Assembly (NCBI RefSeq): GCF_010548465.1 | Contig: NZ_JAAGMD010000098.1 | Coordinates: forward strand, 1 to 64,000 | Length of the DNA: 64,000 nucleotides | Source: Streptomyces sp. SID14436 | GTDB lineage: Bacteria > Actinomycetota > Actinomycetes > Streptomycetales > Streptomycetaceae | Direction: 5' to 3' | In this document: positions 40,074 to 47,538 of the stretch, one piece after another | Layout of the letters: every line of letters starts with the position of its first letter | How positions within the stretch are numbered: the stretch's first letter is position 1 | Made by a program: the position numbers and the translations under genes | The notes under the pieces: model-generated | What the model saw: the letters and a program-made list of their open reading frames with translations, nothing else | Database searches by the model: none | Told to the model about the DNA's origin: nothing

Positions 40074-40232
40074 CTACCGCTTCTGCAGCGTCACCGGCAC
40101 GACACTGCGGAGCCGCGCACAGCGCGGACAGCGCAGAAGCCGACCGGGGCCGAGCCGCTCGGCCTGCTGCATCGGAAACGAGGCGGCGGTGAACACGTGC
40201 CCATCGGCACAGCGGACGACGGTGCGCTCCAT
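40074..40232 (-). CDS. Small zinc-ribbon-like protein
   Basis: 52 residues from an ATG at 40232 with GGGACT upstream. The sequence [14 protein letters not shown]...[17 protein letters not shown] carries Cys/His pairs C-x3-H and C-x2-C that could bind one zinc. I recall near-identical short proteins in other Streptomyces, which supports a real gene. The open frame extends to 40484, but its first 84 residues look random. The role is unknown; nucleic-acid or protein binding is plausible. Confidence 0.6.
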   Translation of the reverse strand: MERTVVRCADGHVFTAASFPMQQAERLGPGRLLRCPRCARLRSVVPVTLQKR

Positions 40233-40515
40233 CAAGTCCCAGAGTCCCTTCCCCAAGAGGCGCGTCCGGCTTGCTGCCCTGGACGCCAAAAGCCACGTTA
40301 CGGGATCAAAGGGACCACCCTCCAGGCGGCACTCCGCACCCCCGCGACGCCTCCCCGACCCCTCCACCGTACGCCCCAACGTGTGCCCCCCGCAGCCGCA
40401 TCCATCCCCTGAAACACCATCAGGCCCCCGGGTCTCGAACACCGGGGGCCTGACATGGGGTACAGTGAGCAAGCGTCCGGACACCGATCACTTCGACGGC
40501 GTTCAGGCGACTTAC

Positions 40516-40589
40516 GCGGGTGTAGTTTAATGGTAGAACATCAGCTTCCCAAGCTGAGAGCGCGAGTTCGATTCTCGTCACCCGCTCCA
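40516..40589 (+). tRNA. tRNA-Gly (anticodon CCC)
   Basis: A complete cloverleaf of 74 nt. The acceptor stem is GCGGGTG/CACCCGC, the D arm lies around TAGTTTAATGGTAGAAC, the anticodon stem is TCAGC/GCTGA with loop TTCCCAA (anticodon CCC), and the T arm contains GTTCGATTC. CCA is encoded. Its 3' 46 bases are repeated exactly at 54940-54985, marking it as an integration site. Confidence 0.97.
40544..40589 (+). repeat. attL: 3' end of tRNA-Gly, 46-bp repeat
   Basis: From the anticodon stem to the CCA end, identical base for base to 54940-54985. The sequences diverge immediately on both sides. This is typical of tyrosine-integrase attachment sites in tRNA genes. Confidence 0.93.
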
Positions 40590-40594
40590 CGAAG

Positions 40595-40621
40595 AAGGCC
40601 CAGATCACCGATCTGGGCCTT
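40595..40621 (+). terminator. Terminator after tRNA-Gly
   Basis: AAGGCCCAGATC-ACC-GATCTGGGCCTT, a 12-bp perfect stem six bases after the CCA, followed by a T-rich stretch. A standard intrinsic terminator. Confidence 0.88.
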
Positions 40622-40700
40622 ACTTGTTGTCTAGTCCAATCAGGGGGCGGCGTGCCCTCGGCGTGCCCTAAGTCGAGTCCAGGCCGCCACACCAGCGCCA

Positions 40701-41051
40701 TTCGGGTGCCCAGGCGCAGAAGAGCGTGGCGCGCGCTACCTCCAGCTCGGTCGCCTCGACCTCGCCGAGAAGGCACTCAGCAGCGCGCTCAGCCAGGACA
40801 TCCTCGCTTCCAGCCAGTCCTTCCGCCGACGCGGTGCGGTCCTGACCGACCTCGCGGCCGTCGGCGCCCGGCGCCAGGACCCCGACCAAGTAATCGCCTA
40901 CGGCGGGGAGGCGCTGCGACTCGCCCGCACGACCTCCTCGGGTTACGTCGCCCGTAAGCTTCTGGGGTTACGAACCGACCTCGGCCCGCTCACCCGCGAC
41001 GCTCGTGTGGCGGAGCTGGGCGCCGAGATCGACGCACTGTGCACGACGTGA
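40701..41051 (+). pseudogene. C-terminal fragment of a TPR-containing transcriptional regulator
   Basis: The frame ending TGA at 41051 reads AEERGARYLQLGRLDLAEKA, then LSQDILASSQSFRRRGAVLT, DPDQVIAYGGEALRLARTTS and GPLTRDARVAELGAEIDAL. This is the characteristic C-terminal TPR tail of Streptomyces XRE/HTH regulators. No start codon, HTH or upstream TPRs are present, and the sequence becomes unrecognisable at about 40700, just inside attL. It is a 5'-truncated remnant, perhaps cut by the integration or deletion that removed the integrase. The next gene follows 14 bp after its stop. Confidence 0.7.
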
Positions 41052-41065
41052 CGAGAGGGGAAGGC

Positions 41066-41431
41066 ATGTCGCAGTCCGAGGGCGCCCGACTGTTCCGCGA
41101 GGCTTGGATCACCGGAGTGCGCAAGCACTTCCCCGGCGAGCCCAAGCCCGGTTACGTCACCCCCTGGGAAGAGACACCCGAGTGGGAGCGCCAGGCCGCC
41201 GGCGCCGTCCACGACCAGGTGCGCCAGTTCCTCGACCTCAGCGACCGCCACGCCTCCCGCCTCACCCGCGAGCAGAAGAGCCGCTTTGTCGCCACCTGCT
41301 GGACCGCGCAGATGTACAAGCACTTCGAGAACCCGAAGCCGGGCTATGTCGCCGACTGGGCTGCCCTGCCCGACTGGCAGAAGGAGACCGACGCGGACAT
41401 CTTCGAGGCGATCGAGGACGCTCTGAAGTAG
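41066..41431 (+). CDS. Hypothetical protein with two ~40-residue repeats
   Basis: 121 residues from an ATG at 41066 with GGGGAAGG upstream. Two internal repeats are visible: KHFPGEPKPGYVTPWEETPE and, later, KHFENPKPGYVADWAALPDW. Each is followed by an amphipathic helix. The middle (SDRHASRLTREQKSRFVATC) is basic. No signal peptide or membrane segment. It lies 14 bp behind the truncated TPR regulator; the two probably formed an operon before truncation. The function is unknown. Confidence 0.65.
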   Translation: MSQSEGARLFREAWITGVRKHFPGEPKPGYVTPWEETPEWERQAAGAVHDQVRQFLDLSDRHASRLTREQKSRFVATCWTAQMYKHFENPKPGYVADWAALPDWQKETDADIFEAIEDALK

Positions 41432-42169
41432 TCGCACGGGACTGCCATTAAAGTCGGCCTGCGCAACCGCCGGGCTTCCTACGGCGTCGATCGGCCCTCC
41501 CTTCGCGGCTCGTTTCCGACCGCCGCGTCACGGTTCAGCTCCTGTGGGACCGGCGCGGCGAGGGGGCCGGACAGCGGGCGGATCCTGCTGAGCATGCGCG
41601 CGGCTCCGAACTGTTCTGCGGGGTTTCTGGTTGTCCCTTTTCGGGACGGGCGTCATGTCCCGACTCGGGACAAACCTCTTGTCCCGACTCGGGACGGGCT
41701 TCCTCCCCCACGACCGCCGAGGCTTTGACTGTCACCATCGTGGCCAGCCCGTCAGCCGCTGCAACACCGTCGTAGCCGTAAACAGTGTGCTCGCCGTCCT
41801 GACGGTCGGCGACGACGCCTTCATCGAGCAGCATCCCGGGGATCCCGCCACCTGCTGGCCTCGCCGTCCTCGTCACGGTCCTGACCGCGTCCGTGGTCCT
41901 GAGCATCCGACGCCCGTGCCCGGGCGGAGCTGCGCTCCTCGCGGACCGGGGCGAGGACGGCGCTGAGTACGGCTCGCCGGAGACGAGCCGACCAACCGCC
42001 CGGGAGACACTGCGTCTGGACAGACAGCGGGATGACGACTGCCCCTGGTCCGGACATACCTGGCTGGCCCGTGGGCCGTGCCCGCGCGGTGTGCGCCGAC
42101 TGCCCCGGTGCCGTGCGAGCAGGGCCGCGTCGGAGCACCATCGACGGGAAGGCAGCCACTGGAGGGTCC
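41432..42169. other. 740-bp region without a convincing gene, with periodic palindromes
   Basis: Several overlapping open frames exist here on both strands, but none has a recognisable domain or good ribosome site. The main feature is the triple palindrome at 41632-41696. The minus-strand frame passing through it reads as 8-residue Pro/Glu/Gly units, so a decayed repeat-coding gene is possible. Confidence 0.5.
41632..41696. repeat. Three 17-bp palindromes at an exact 24-bp period
   Basis: TGTCCCGACTCGGGACA at 41656-41672 is a perfect palindrome around a central C. TGTCCCGACTCGGGACG is at 41680, and a diverged copy TGTCCCTTTTCGGGACG is at 41632. Start positions are exactly 24 bp apart. They could be operators or iteron-like protein-binding sites, or a remnant of an 8-codon coding repeat. 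Confidence 0.85.
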
Positions 42170-43897
42170 GTGCGCGATGCGGTGGGTGATGACGTGGGGC
42201 CGTGGCCGGCGGACGAACCGGGTTTCTGGCGGCAGGTCGTCGAGCGGCTGGGCACGGCGGTGCTGGTGCTGGACACAGCCGGACGGGTGATCGCCGCGAA
42301 CCCGGCGGCCGAGCGGCTGCTGGGCCGCACCGCCGCCGCGATGCGGGGCGCCGACGCACACGATCTGCTGCACCGGGACGCGGACGGCAACAAGGTGCCG
42401 CGAGACCGGTGCCCACTGCTCCACGCGCTGGCCGAGGGGCAGGGGGCGCGAGGGGAGGGCGGCACGTATCTGCGCGGTGACGGTCGTCTGCTGGCTGTCT
42501 CCTGGTCCGCGTCCCCCTTGACGGAGGACGGCTCCGTGCAAGGCATGGCATTGCTGTTCACGGACGCCACGGGGGACCGCCGCGTCCATCGGGAGCGAAC
42601 GGCGCGCACGCGCGCCTTGGAGGACCTCAACGAGCGGCTGTCCCTGGTCGCGGAGATCACGGACGTCCTGGGGCAGACTCTGGAGACCGACGAGGCGCTG
42701 GCCCGCCTGGTGCGGCTGCTCGTGCCCCGTCTGGCCGACTGGGCCGCGGTGGACCTGCGGACCGGTTCCGGCGAGGTCCACCGGGTGACGGTGACCGGTC
42801 CGGAGGGACGGGACGCCGGATTCCAGGGCCGGAGCGTACTCGGCGCGGAGGGAGCCGGTGAGGGGGAGGACTCGCCGCTGGGCCGTGCGCTGACCGGGGG
42901 CGAATCCGTGCTCCAGGAGCGGGTGGCTGCCGTCACCCCGGCCGCCGCACATCCGCCTCTGGTGGCTCTCCACAGTGGCTTCCTGGCCGCGGTGGGTGCG
43001 CGCTCCGCCATCACGGTGCCGCTCGGCGCCCGGGACCGGATCACCGGGGCGCTGACGGTGGTGCGCACCGACCCGGCGCATCCCTTCGACGAGGACGACC
43101 TGGCGGCAGTGAGTGACGTCGGCCGCCGGGTCGGCGTGGTCATCGACAGCACCCGCCGCTACGGCCGTCAGCGCGCCGTCGCCGAGGCGATGCAGCGCAA
43201 CCTGCTCGCCCCGCTGCCGCAGCACGGCCATCTCCGGCTGGCCGCCCGCTACCAGCCCGCACCTGCGGGCTCGCAGGTCGGTGGGGACTGGTACGACGCC
43301 TTCATCCTGAAGGACGGCGCGCTCGCCCTGGTCATCGGTGACGTCGTGGGCCACGACCTGACCGCGGCGGCCGGTATGGCCCAACTGCACGGCATTCTGC
43401 GTTCGCTGGCCTGGGACCACACGGGACCGCCCGGCGCCGTCGTCGACCGCCTCGACGCCGCCATGCCGGTCATCACCACCGTCCCGCTGGCCACCCTGAT
43501 CCTCGCCCGCGTCGAGGGCGACCCGGACACGGGACCGTGGACGCTCCGCTGGACCAGCGCGGGGCACCCGCCCCCGCTGCTCCTCTCCCCGGACGGCACC
43601 GCATGCTTTCTTGAAGCCGGCCAGGGGCTGCTCCTCGGCACCGGATCCGTCGGCGACGCGGACCGACCGGACGCCACGCATCCCCTGAAGCCCGGCTCCA
43701 CCCTGCTGCTGTACACGGACGGGCTCGTCGAGACACCGGGCAGCGACCTCGACACGGGCCTGGACCGGCTGCTCCGGCACGCCCTCACTCTCGTCCACGA
43801 ACCGCTGGACAGGCTGTGCGGAAAGGTCCTCGCCCACCTGCCGCCCGGCAGCACCGACGACGTGGCTCTGCTCGCCCTGCGTGTACCGCCGCCATGA
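42170..43897 (+). CDS. PAS-GAF-PP2C (SpoIIE-type) phosphatase
   Basis: 575 residues from a GTG at 42170 behind GGAGGG; the frame is open upstream to 42032. A PAS domain lies near residues 15-120 (GTAVLVLDTAGRVIAANPAA), a GAF domain near 150-320 (ITDVLGQTLETDEALARLVR ... AITVPLGARDRITGALTVVR) and a PP2C/SpoIIE domain from about 360 (PAGSQVGGDWYDAF, GDVVGHDLTAAAGMAQLHG, SAGHPPPLLL, LYTDGLVE, STDDVALL). The metal-binding Asp residues are present. Such proteins dephosphorylate anti-anti-sigma factors in response to small signals. No kinase domain is fused. It is the first intact regulatory gene of the island cargo and may govern the stress-type genes that follow. Confidence 0.9.
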   Translation: MRDAVGDDVGPWPADEPGFWRQVVERLGTAVLVLDTAGRVIAANPAAERLLGRTAAAMRGADAHDLLHRDADGNKVPRDRCPLLHALAEGQGARGEGGTYLRGDGRLLAVSWSASPLTEDGSVQGMALLFTDATGDRRVHRERTARTRALEDLNERLSLVAEITDVLGQTLETDEALARLVRLLVPRLADWAAVDLRTGSGEVHRVTVTGPEGRDAGFQGRSVLGAEGAGEGEDSPLGRALTGGESVLQERVAAVTPAAAHPPLVALHSGFLAAVGARSAITVPLGARDRITGALTVVRTDPAHPFDEDDLAAVSDVGRRVGVVIDSTRRYGRQRAVAEAMQRNLLAPLPQHGHLRLAARYQPAPAGSQVGGDWYDAFILKDGALALVIGDVVGHDLTAAAGMAQLHGILRSLAWDHTGPPGAVVDRLDAAMPVITTVPLATLILARVEGDPDTGPWTLRWTSAGHPPPLLLSPDGTACFLEAGQGLLLGTGSVGDADRPDATHPLKPGSTLLLYTDGLVETPGSDLDTGLDRLLRHALTLVHEPLDRLCGKVLAHLPPGSTDDVALLALRVPPP

Positions 43898-44290
43898 GAC
43901 GTGGTGGCCGTCGGACCGGGCCGGTGCCGCGGAGGCGCCCACCATCTGCCACGCCACTGATGACCTGCTGTCACGCCGCCTTTACGCGCCGAGGAGTAGT
44001 CTGAGGAGACCGAGGGCATCAGGCACGCCGGTGGCGGACCGGCTCCACCCCGGTATCCACCGGCGTTCGTCACGCGGAAGGGTCTCCCCCTTCACCCCGC
44101 ATACGCCCGCCGACTCCCTTCCCGCGAACTCGCGGCGGTCGTCGGCGTTTTCCTCCGGCAAGAGCGGCCAGGCACGACCTCCAGCACCCGGATCCACCGG
44201 CCACGTCCGGCGCTGCCCGACAGCCCGCGGACCGTCGGCCGCCGTGCCCTGCCGAACCGGCCGGCACCCACCTCGTCAGAAAGAACCCAC
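43898..44290. other. Leader region upstream of the first DUF5994-like gene
   Basis: About 390 bp with no gene. It contains the promoter-like motif at 43990-44018, leaving a putative 5' untranslated leader of about 270 bases before 44291. Confidence 0.5.
43990..44018 (+). promoter_or_regulatory. Promoter-like motif A, shared by DUF5994-like genes
   Basis: CGAGGAGTAG-TCTGAGGA with CGAGGGC following. A close copy (CGAGGAGTAG-CCTGAGGA...CGAGGGC) is at 47016 before another DUF5994-like gene, and a diverged minus-strand copy is at 46924-46946. The shared TAGNCT could be a -10 hexamer. Confidence 0.45.
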
Positions 44291-44812
44291 GTGATCACCA
44301 CAGTCCCCACCGCACCGTCCACCCCGCCTCCGCCCCCGCCCCTGCCCCTCGTCCGCCTGCGTCTCGCGCCACACGGCGCGCTGCCGCGCCGGATCGACGG
44401 GGTGTGGTGGCCGTACTCCCGCGATCTTCTGACACAGCTCCCGAAGATGCTCGCCGCGCTGCCGAGAGCGTGGGGCGACATCACCGGCGTCACCGTGGAC
44501 GCCGCGGCCTGGTCGGCGGCACCGGGGCGCATGTTCGTCGCCAACCAGGTCGTCCGCCTGCACAAGGCCCCCGCCTCTCCGCACGCTCCGGACCGGGTCG
44601 TCCTGCTCTCCCCCGGGCTCGGCCGTTGGGATCTGCAGGTGATCCCGCCGGACGCGACGGAGGAAGCAGCCGCTCTCCTCACGGCCGCCGCCCTGGACGA
44701 CCGGCGGCCCGGCGCCGACGGAGAAGCCCGGCCCCCGACCCCGACGGCGGCGGCAGGTCCCCACGGCCGTGTGGGACCCACCGGGCGGGGCACCCGGGCA
44801 CCTCGGTGGTAG
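44291..44812 (+). CDS. DUF5994-like protein (copy 1)
   Basis: 173 residues from a GTG at 44291. The core VRLRLAPHG...IDGVWWPYSRDL, then ITGVTVDAAAW and GRWDLQVIPPDATEEAAALL follows the pattern I associate with actinobacterial DUF5994. A Pro-rich N terminus and a Pro/Gly/Arg tail flank it. The same pattern occurs in three further genes at 46237, 47137 and 47506. No catalytic residues, signal or membrane segments are evident. The function is unknown. The fatty-acid desaturase follows 100 bp downstream in the same direction. Confidence 0.8.
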   Translation: MITTVPTAPSTPPPPPPLPLVRLRLAPHGALPRRIDGVWWPYSRDLLTQLPKMLAALPRAWGDITGVTVDAAAWSAAPGRMFVANQVVRLHKAPASPHAPDRVVLLSPGLGRWDLQVIPPDATEEAAALLTAAALDDRRPGADGEARPPTPTAAAGPHGRVGPTGRGTRAPRW

Positions 44813-44912
44813 GAGCCGCCGCGGGCACGTCCATGTACGCACCCGCTCCCCGCGCCCAACTCGCCCTGGGGCCGCCCCGAGTCATCCGCCCGCTTCTGAG
44901 AGAGACGTCCTC

Positions 44913-45953
44913 ATGACCATGGCCACCACCACCGCCACGCGCTCCGACACTCCCGGCAGCGACTTCGCCCGGCTGTCGAAGAAGATCGCGGACGCCGGAC
45001 TGCTGGGGCGCCGCCCCGGCTACTACACGTTACGCATCACCGCCGTGACCGGGCTCTACGCCGCCGGATGGGCCGCGTTCATCCTCGTCGGCGCCTCCTG
45101 GTGGACACTGGCGATCGCCGCGTTCCTGGCCGTGATGTACGGGCAAGTCGCCCTGGTCGCCCATGACATGGCCCACCGGCAGGTGTTCCGCCGCCGCCGG
45201 GCCAGCGAGTTGTCCGGACGGATCGCCGGCGCGTCGATCGGCATGAGCTACGGCTGGTGGCAGGACAAGCACACCCGTCACCACGCCAACCCCAACACCG
45301 AGAACCTCGACCCCGACATCGGACCCGACCTGCTCGTCTGGTCCCCGGACCAGGCCCGCGCCGCCACCGGACTGCCCCGCCTGCTCGGCCGCTGGCAGGC
45401 GTTCCTCTTCTTTCCCCTGCTCACGCTGGAGGGCTTCAACCTGCACGTGGCGAGCTGCAGGGCCATGGCCAACCGCCGGCTCAAACGCCGGGCGGTCGAC
45501 GGCGCTCTGCTCCTGGGGCACTGCGCCGTCTACCTGGCCGCCCTGTTCTGGGTCCTGCCGCCCGGGATGGCGATCGCCTTCCTCGCCGTCCACCAGTGCC
45601 TGTTCGGCGTCTACCTCGGTTCGGCCTTCGCACCCAACCACAAGGGGATGCCGATCCTGACGGCCGACGACCGCCCCGACTTCCTCCGCCGCCAGGTGCT
45701 GACCTCACGCAACGTCAACGGCGGCCGGTTCACCGACCTGGCGCTCGGCGGCCTGAACCACCAGATCGAGCACCACCTGTTCCCGAGCATGCCCAGCCCC
45801 AACCTGCGCAAGGCCCGCGCCATCGTCCGGCGGTACTGCCGGGACCTGGGCGTCGACTACGCGGAAACGGGCCTGGTCGCCTCCTACCGGTTGGCACTCA
45901 CCAGCCTCCACGACGCCGGCGCCCCGCTCCGACGGACCCGCGTCCCCACCTAG
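44913..45953 (+). CDS. Membrane fatty-acid desaturase
   Basis: 346 residues from an ATG at 44913. The three histidine boxes of membrane di-iron desaturases are present: HDMAH (84-88), HTRHH (120-124) and HQIEHH (283-288, within NHQIEHHLFP). At least four hydrophobic segments separate them (e.g. FILVGASWWTLAIAAFLAVM). The HQIEHH form, and the cytochrome-b5-free N terminus, resemble acyl-lipid front-end or DesA3-type enzymes of actinobacteria. It would introduce a double bond into membrane acyl chains with an external electron donor. It is flanked by DUF5994-like genes and overlaps the end of a small membrane-protein gene by 4 bp. Confidence 0.92.
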   Translation: MTMATTTATRSDTPGSDFARLSKKIADAGLLGRRPGYYTLRITAVTGLYAAGWAAFILVGASWWTLAIAAFLAVMYGQVALVAHDMAHRQVFRRRRASELSGRIAGASIGMSYGWWQDKHTRHHANPNTENLDPDIGPDLLVWSPDQARAATGLPRLLGRWQAFLFFPLLTLEGFNLHVASCRAMANRRLKRRAVDGALLLGHCAVYLAALFWVLPPGMAIAFLAVHQCLFGVYLGSAFAPNHKGMPILTADDRPDFLRRQVLTSRNVNGGRFTDLALGGLNHQIEHHLFPSMPSPNLRKARAIVRRYCRDLGVDYAETGLVASYRLALTSLHDAGAPLRRTRVPT

Positions 45954-46231
45954 CGGGGCGAGACGCCGCCGTGGGTACGGCGGCGTCCAGGACGCAGCCG
46001 TCCGCGTCCGCCGTACCAGGAGCCCCGGCGCTCGCCGCCGTCGTTGGCAACCGGGGACCGTCGGCGTACCGCCGGCCCTTCGTCGGTCTTCCGGTCTGGT
46101 GCGACGACACCGCTGCGGCCGTAGTGGAAGGCGGCGCTTCTGTCCCCGTGCTGAGAGTTCAGCCAGTGGATGAGGAACGCGCCTGCCGCGATCACCGCCA
46201 GCAGCACGAACACCGTCACCAGGATGTCCAT
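45950..46231 (-). CDS. Small single-pass membrane protein
   Basis: 93 residues from an ATG at 46231 with GAGG five bases upstream. It begins MDILVTVFVLLAVIAAGAFL, one membrane helix, followed by IHWLNSQHGDRSAAFHYGRS and a basic, Arg/Gly-rich tail. It starts five bases after the stop of DUF5994-like copy 2, so the two are co-transcribed. Its stop overlaps the convergent desaturase by 4 bp. The function is unknown; a membrane role near the desaturase is possible. Confidence 0.65.
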   Translation of the reverse strand: MDILVTVFVLLAVIAAGAFLIHWLNSQHGDRSAAFHYGRSGVVAPDRKTDEGPAVRRRSPVANDGGERRGSWYGGRGRLRPGRRRTHGGVSPR

Positions 46232-46236
46232 GGCCC

Positions 46237-46827
46237 TCACACCCTTTCCGGCCGGTCCTCCGGTGTGGCGACGGCGACTCGAAGCCATGGAGAAGTGACG
46301 GAAGCACCGGCTCCATGTCCTCCTTCGGACTCCCACACCGCTTCCCTGGTGCGGTCGGCCTCGGCGGTCACCGTCAGACGCGCGGCATCCGCCAGCAGGC
46401 TGCTCGCGGTCGCTATCCGGCGCGGGTCGCTCGCAGCGGCCATCAGCCAGGCGGCCGCGGCCGGAGGCGTCTGCGGGGGAACGACCAGCAGGTTCCAGCG
46501 GCCCACGTGGTAGGAGAGCAGCAGCAACTCGTGCTCGTCCTGCTCGAAGCGGAACCAGCCCACCTTCACCACGTGCCCGGCGACAGGCACCTTGCGCGGG
46601 ACGACCGGCCACTGGGCGGGGTTCACCGTGACCCGGGTGACCCGCCCCCACAGCGGATCGAGAACAGACGCCAGGGCAGGCAGTTCGGCGGCGAGATCAC
46701 GCGAGCGTGGCCACCAGGCGCCGTCCAGCAGAAGCGGTGCCGAACCGGCGGGAGCGAGCGAGAGGCGTACGGGGGACATGGGACGCCGGTCTTCGGACGT
46801 CGTCGGAGGGGAGACGGTCGCAGTCAT
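46237..46827 (-). CDS. DUF5994-like protein (copy 2)
   Basis: 196 residues. Core MSPVRLSLAPAGSAPLLLDG, AWWPRSRDLAAELPALASVL, LWGRVTRVTVNPAQWP and GRWNLLVVPPQTPPAAAAWL. It is the most regular copy of the four. A C-terminal extension of about 50 residues (VTAEADRTREAVWESEGGHG) is acidic, then basic. The spacing from start to the WWP motif is about 36 residues, as in copies 1 and 3. It is first in a two-gene unit with the small membrane protein and divergent from copy 3, with 309 bp between them. Confidence 0.82.
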   Translation of the reverse strand: MTATVSPPTTSEDRRPMSPVRLSLAPAGSAPLLLDGAWWPRSRDLAAELPALASVLDPLWGRVTRVTVNPAQWPVVPRKVPVAGHVVKVGWFRFEQDEHELLLLSYHVGRWNLLVVPPQTPPAAAAWLMAAASDPRRIATASSLLADAARLTVTAEADRTREAVWESEGGHGAGASVTSPWLRVAVATPEDRPERV

Positions 46828-46923
46828 GACGCGAACCCTGCCCCGGGCGGGCCTGAGCCGACCCGGCGTATTCGATCACCGAAAACGGCACAGACGCGAA
46901 ATGTCCGTGCGCGGAGTGTTCCC

Positions 46924-46946
46924 GGTACCTCCAGCCTACTCTTCGC
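46924..46946 (-). promoter_or_regulatory. Promoter-like motif C, upstream of copy 2
   Basis: Read on the minus strand: GCGAAGAGTAGGCTGGAGGT. It shares GAGTAGNCTG-AGG with motifs A and B and lies 97 bp before the copy 2 start. Confidence 0.4.
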
Positions 46947-47015
46947 GGCGCCCGAGCAGGCCGTACGCCGGGAGCAGCCCACCCGATGAGGCCGAAGCCT
47001 CTCGTCGGGGCTCGT

Positions 47016-47043
47016 CGAGGAGTAGCCTGAGGACTTCGAGGGC
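47016..47043 (+). promoter_or_regulatory. Promoter-like motif B, upstream of copy 3
   Basis: CGAGGAGTAGCCTGAGGA, then CTT and CGAGGGC; it differs from motif A at only four positions over 28 bases. It lies 94 bp before the copy 3 start. Confidence 0.45.
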
Positions 47044-47136
47044 TTTCGTGCACCGGCGCCGCCGGTCCCGTCCTCGGTCACCCAACCACCGGGCGCTCCG
47101 TCAGCCAGCGCAGGCCCGCAGTCAGGCTTCTTCCTC

Positions 47137-47538
47137 ATGATCATGAACTCCACTCAGCTGCGTCCGCACGCGGCACCGTTCCGCTCACGTGCCGCGCGCC
47201 TCGTCCTCGGATCCGCCAGCCGTTTCGGCCGTCCGGACGGCGCTTGGTGGCCACGGACCCGCGACCTGGCACGAGAACTCGGCGAACTGGCCGACGTGAT
47301 CGATCCGCTGTGGGGCCGGCTCACCCACGTGGCCGTCAATCCCCGCCACTGGCAGCCTCTCCCGCACGGCCTGGTCGTCGTCAACGGCTACGAGGTGGCG
47401 GTCGACCGATTCACCGAGGTGCTCAACCCGCACAGGATCCTGCTGCAGTCCTACACCGCGGGCCGCTGGGATCTCCTCGTGGTGCCGCCCCCGACGAGCG
47501 CGTCGTCAGCAGCCCGGCTCATGGCGGCCGTGGCGTAG
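47137..47538 (+). CDS. DUF5994-like protein (copy 3)
   Basis: 133 residues, the shortest of the four and close to the bare domain. Core ARLVLGSASRFGRPDGAWWP, TRDLARELGELADVIDPLWG, RLTHVAVNPRHW and GRWDLLVVPPPTSASSAARL. ATG at 47137; a second ATG six bases later is equally possible. Its 3' end overlaps convergent copy 4 by 33 bp. Confidence 0.8.
   Translation: MIMNSTQLRPHAAPFRSRAARLVLGSASRFGRPDGAWWPRTRDLARELGELADVIDPLWGRLTHVAVNPRHWQPLPHGLVVVNGYEVAVDRFTEVLNPHRILLQSYTAGRWDLLVVPPPTSASSAARLMAAVA

Larger units (their letters stand above)
46828..47136. other. Divergent promoter region between DUF5994-like copies 2 and 3
   Basis: 309 bp without a gene. It contains the minus-strand promoter-like copy at 46924-46946 and the plus-strand copy at 47016-47043, each about 100 bp from its gene. 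Confidence 0.55.

Noticed and set aside
40420-40776. Minus-strand frame across tRNA-Gly
   Set aside because: Much of its product is an antisense translation of the tRNA gene, a well-known annotation artefact.
41535-42551. 338-residue minus-strand frame across the palindrome array and the phosphatase start
   Set aside because: No domain; partly opposite the PAS-GAF-PP2C gene. The Pro/Glu/Gly repeats come from the 24-bp palindromes. Kept only as an alternative explanation for the array.
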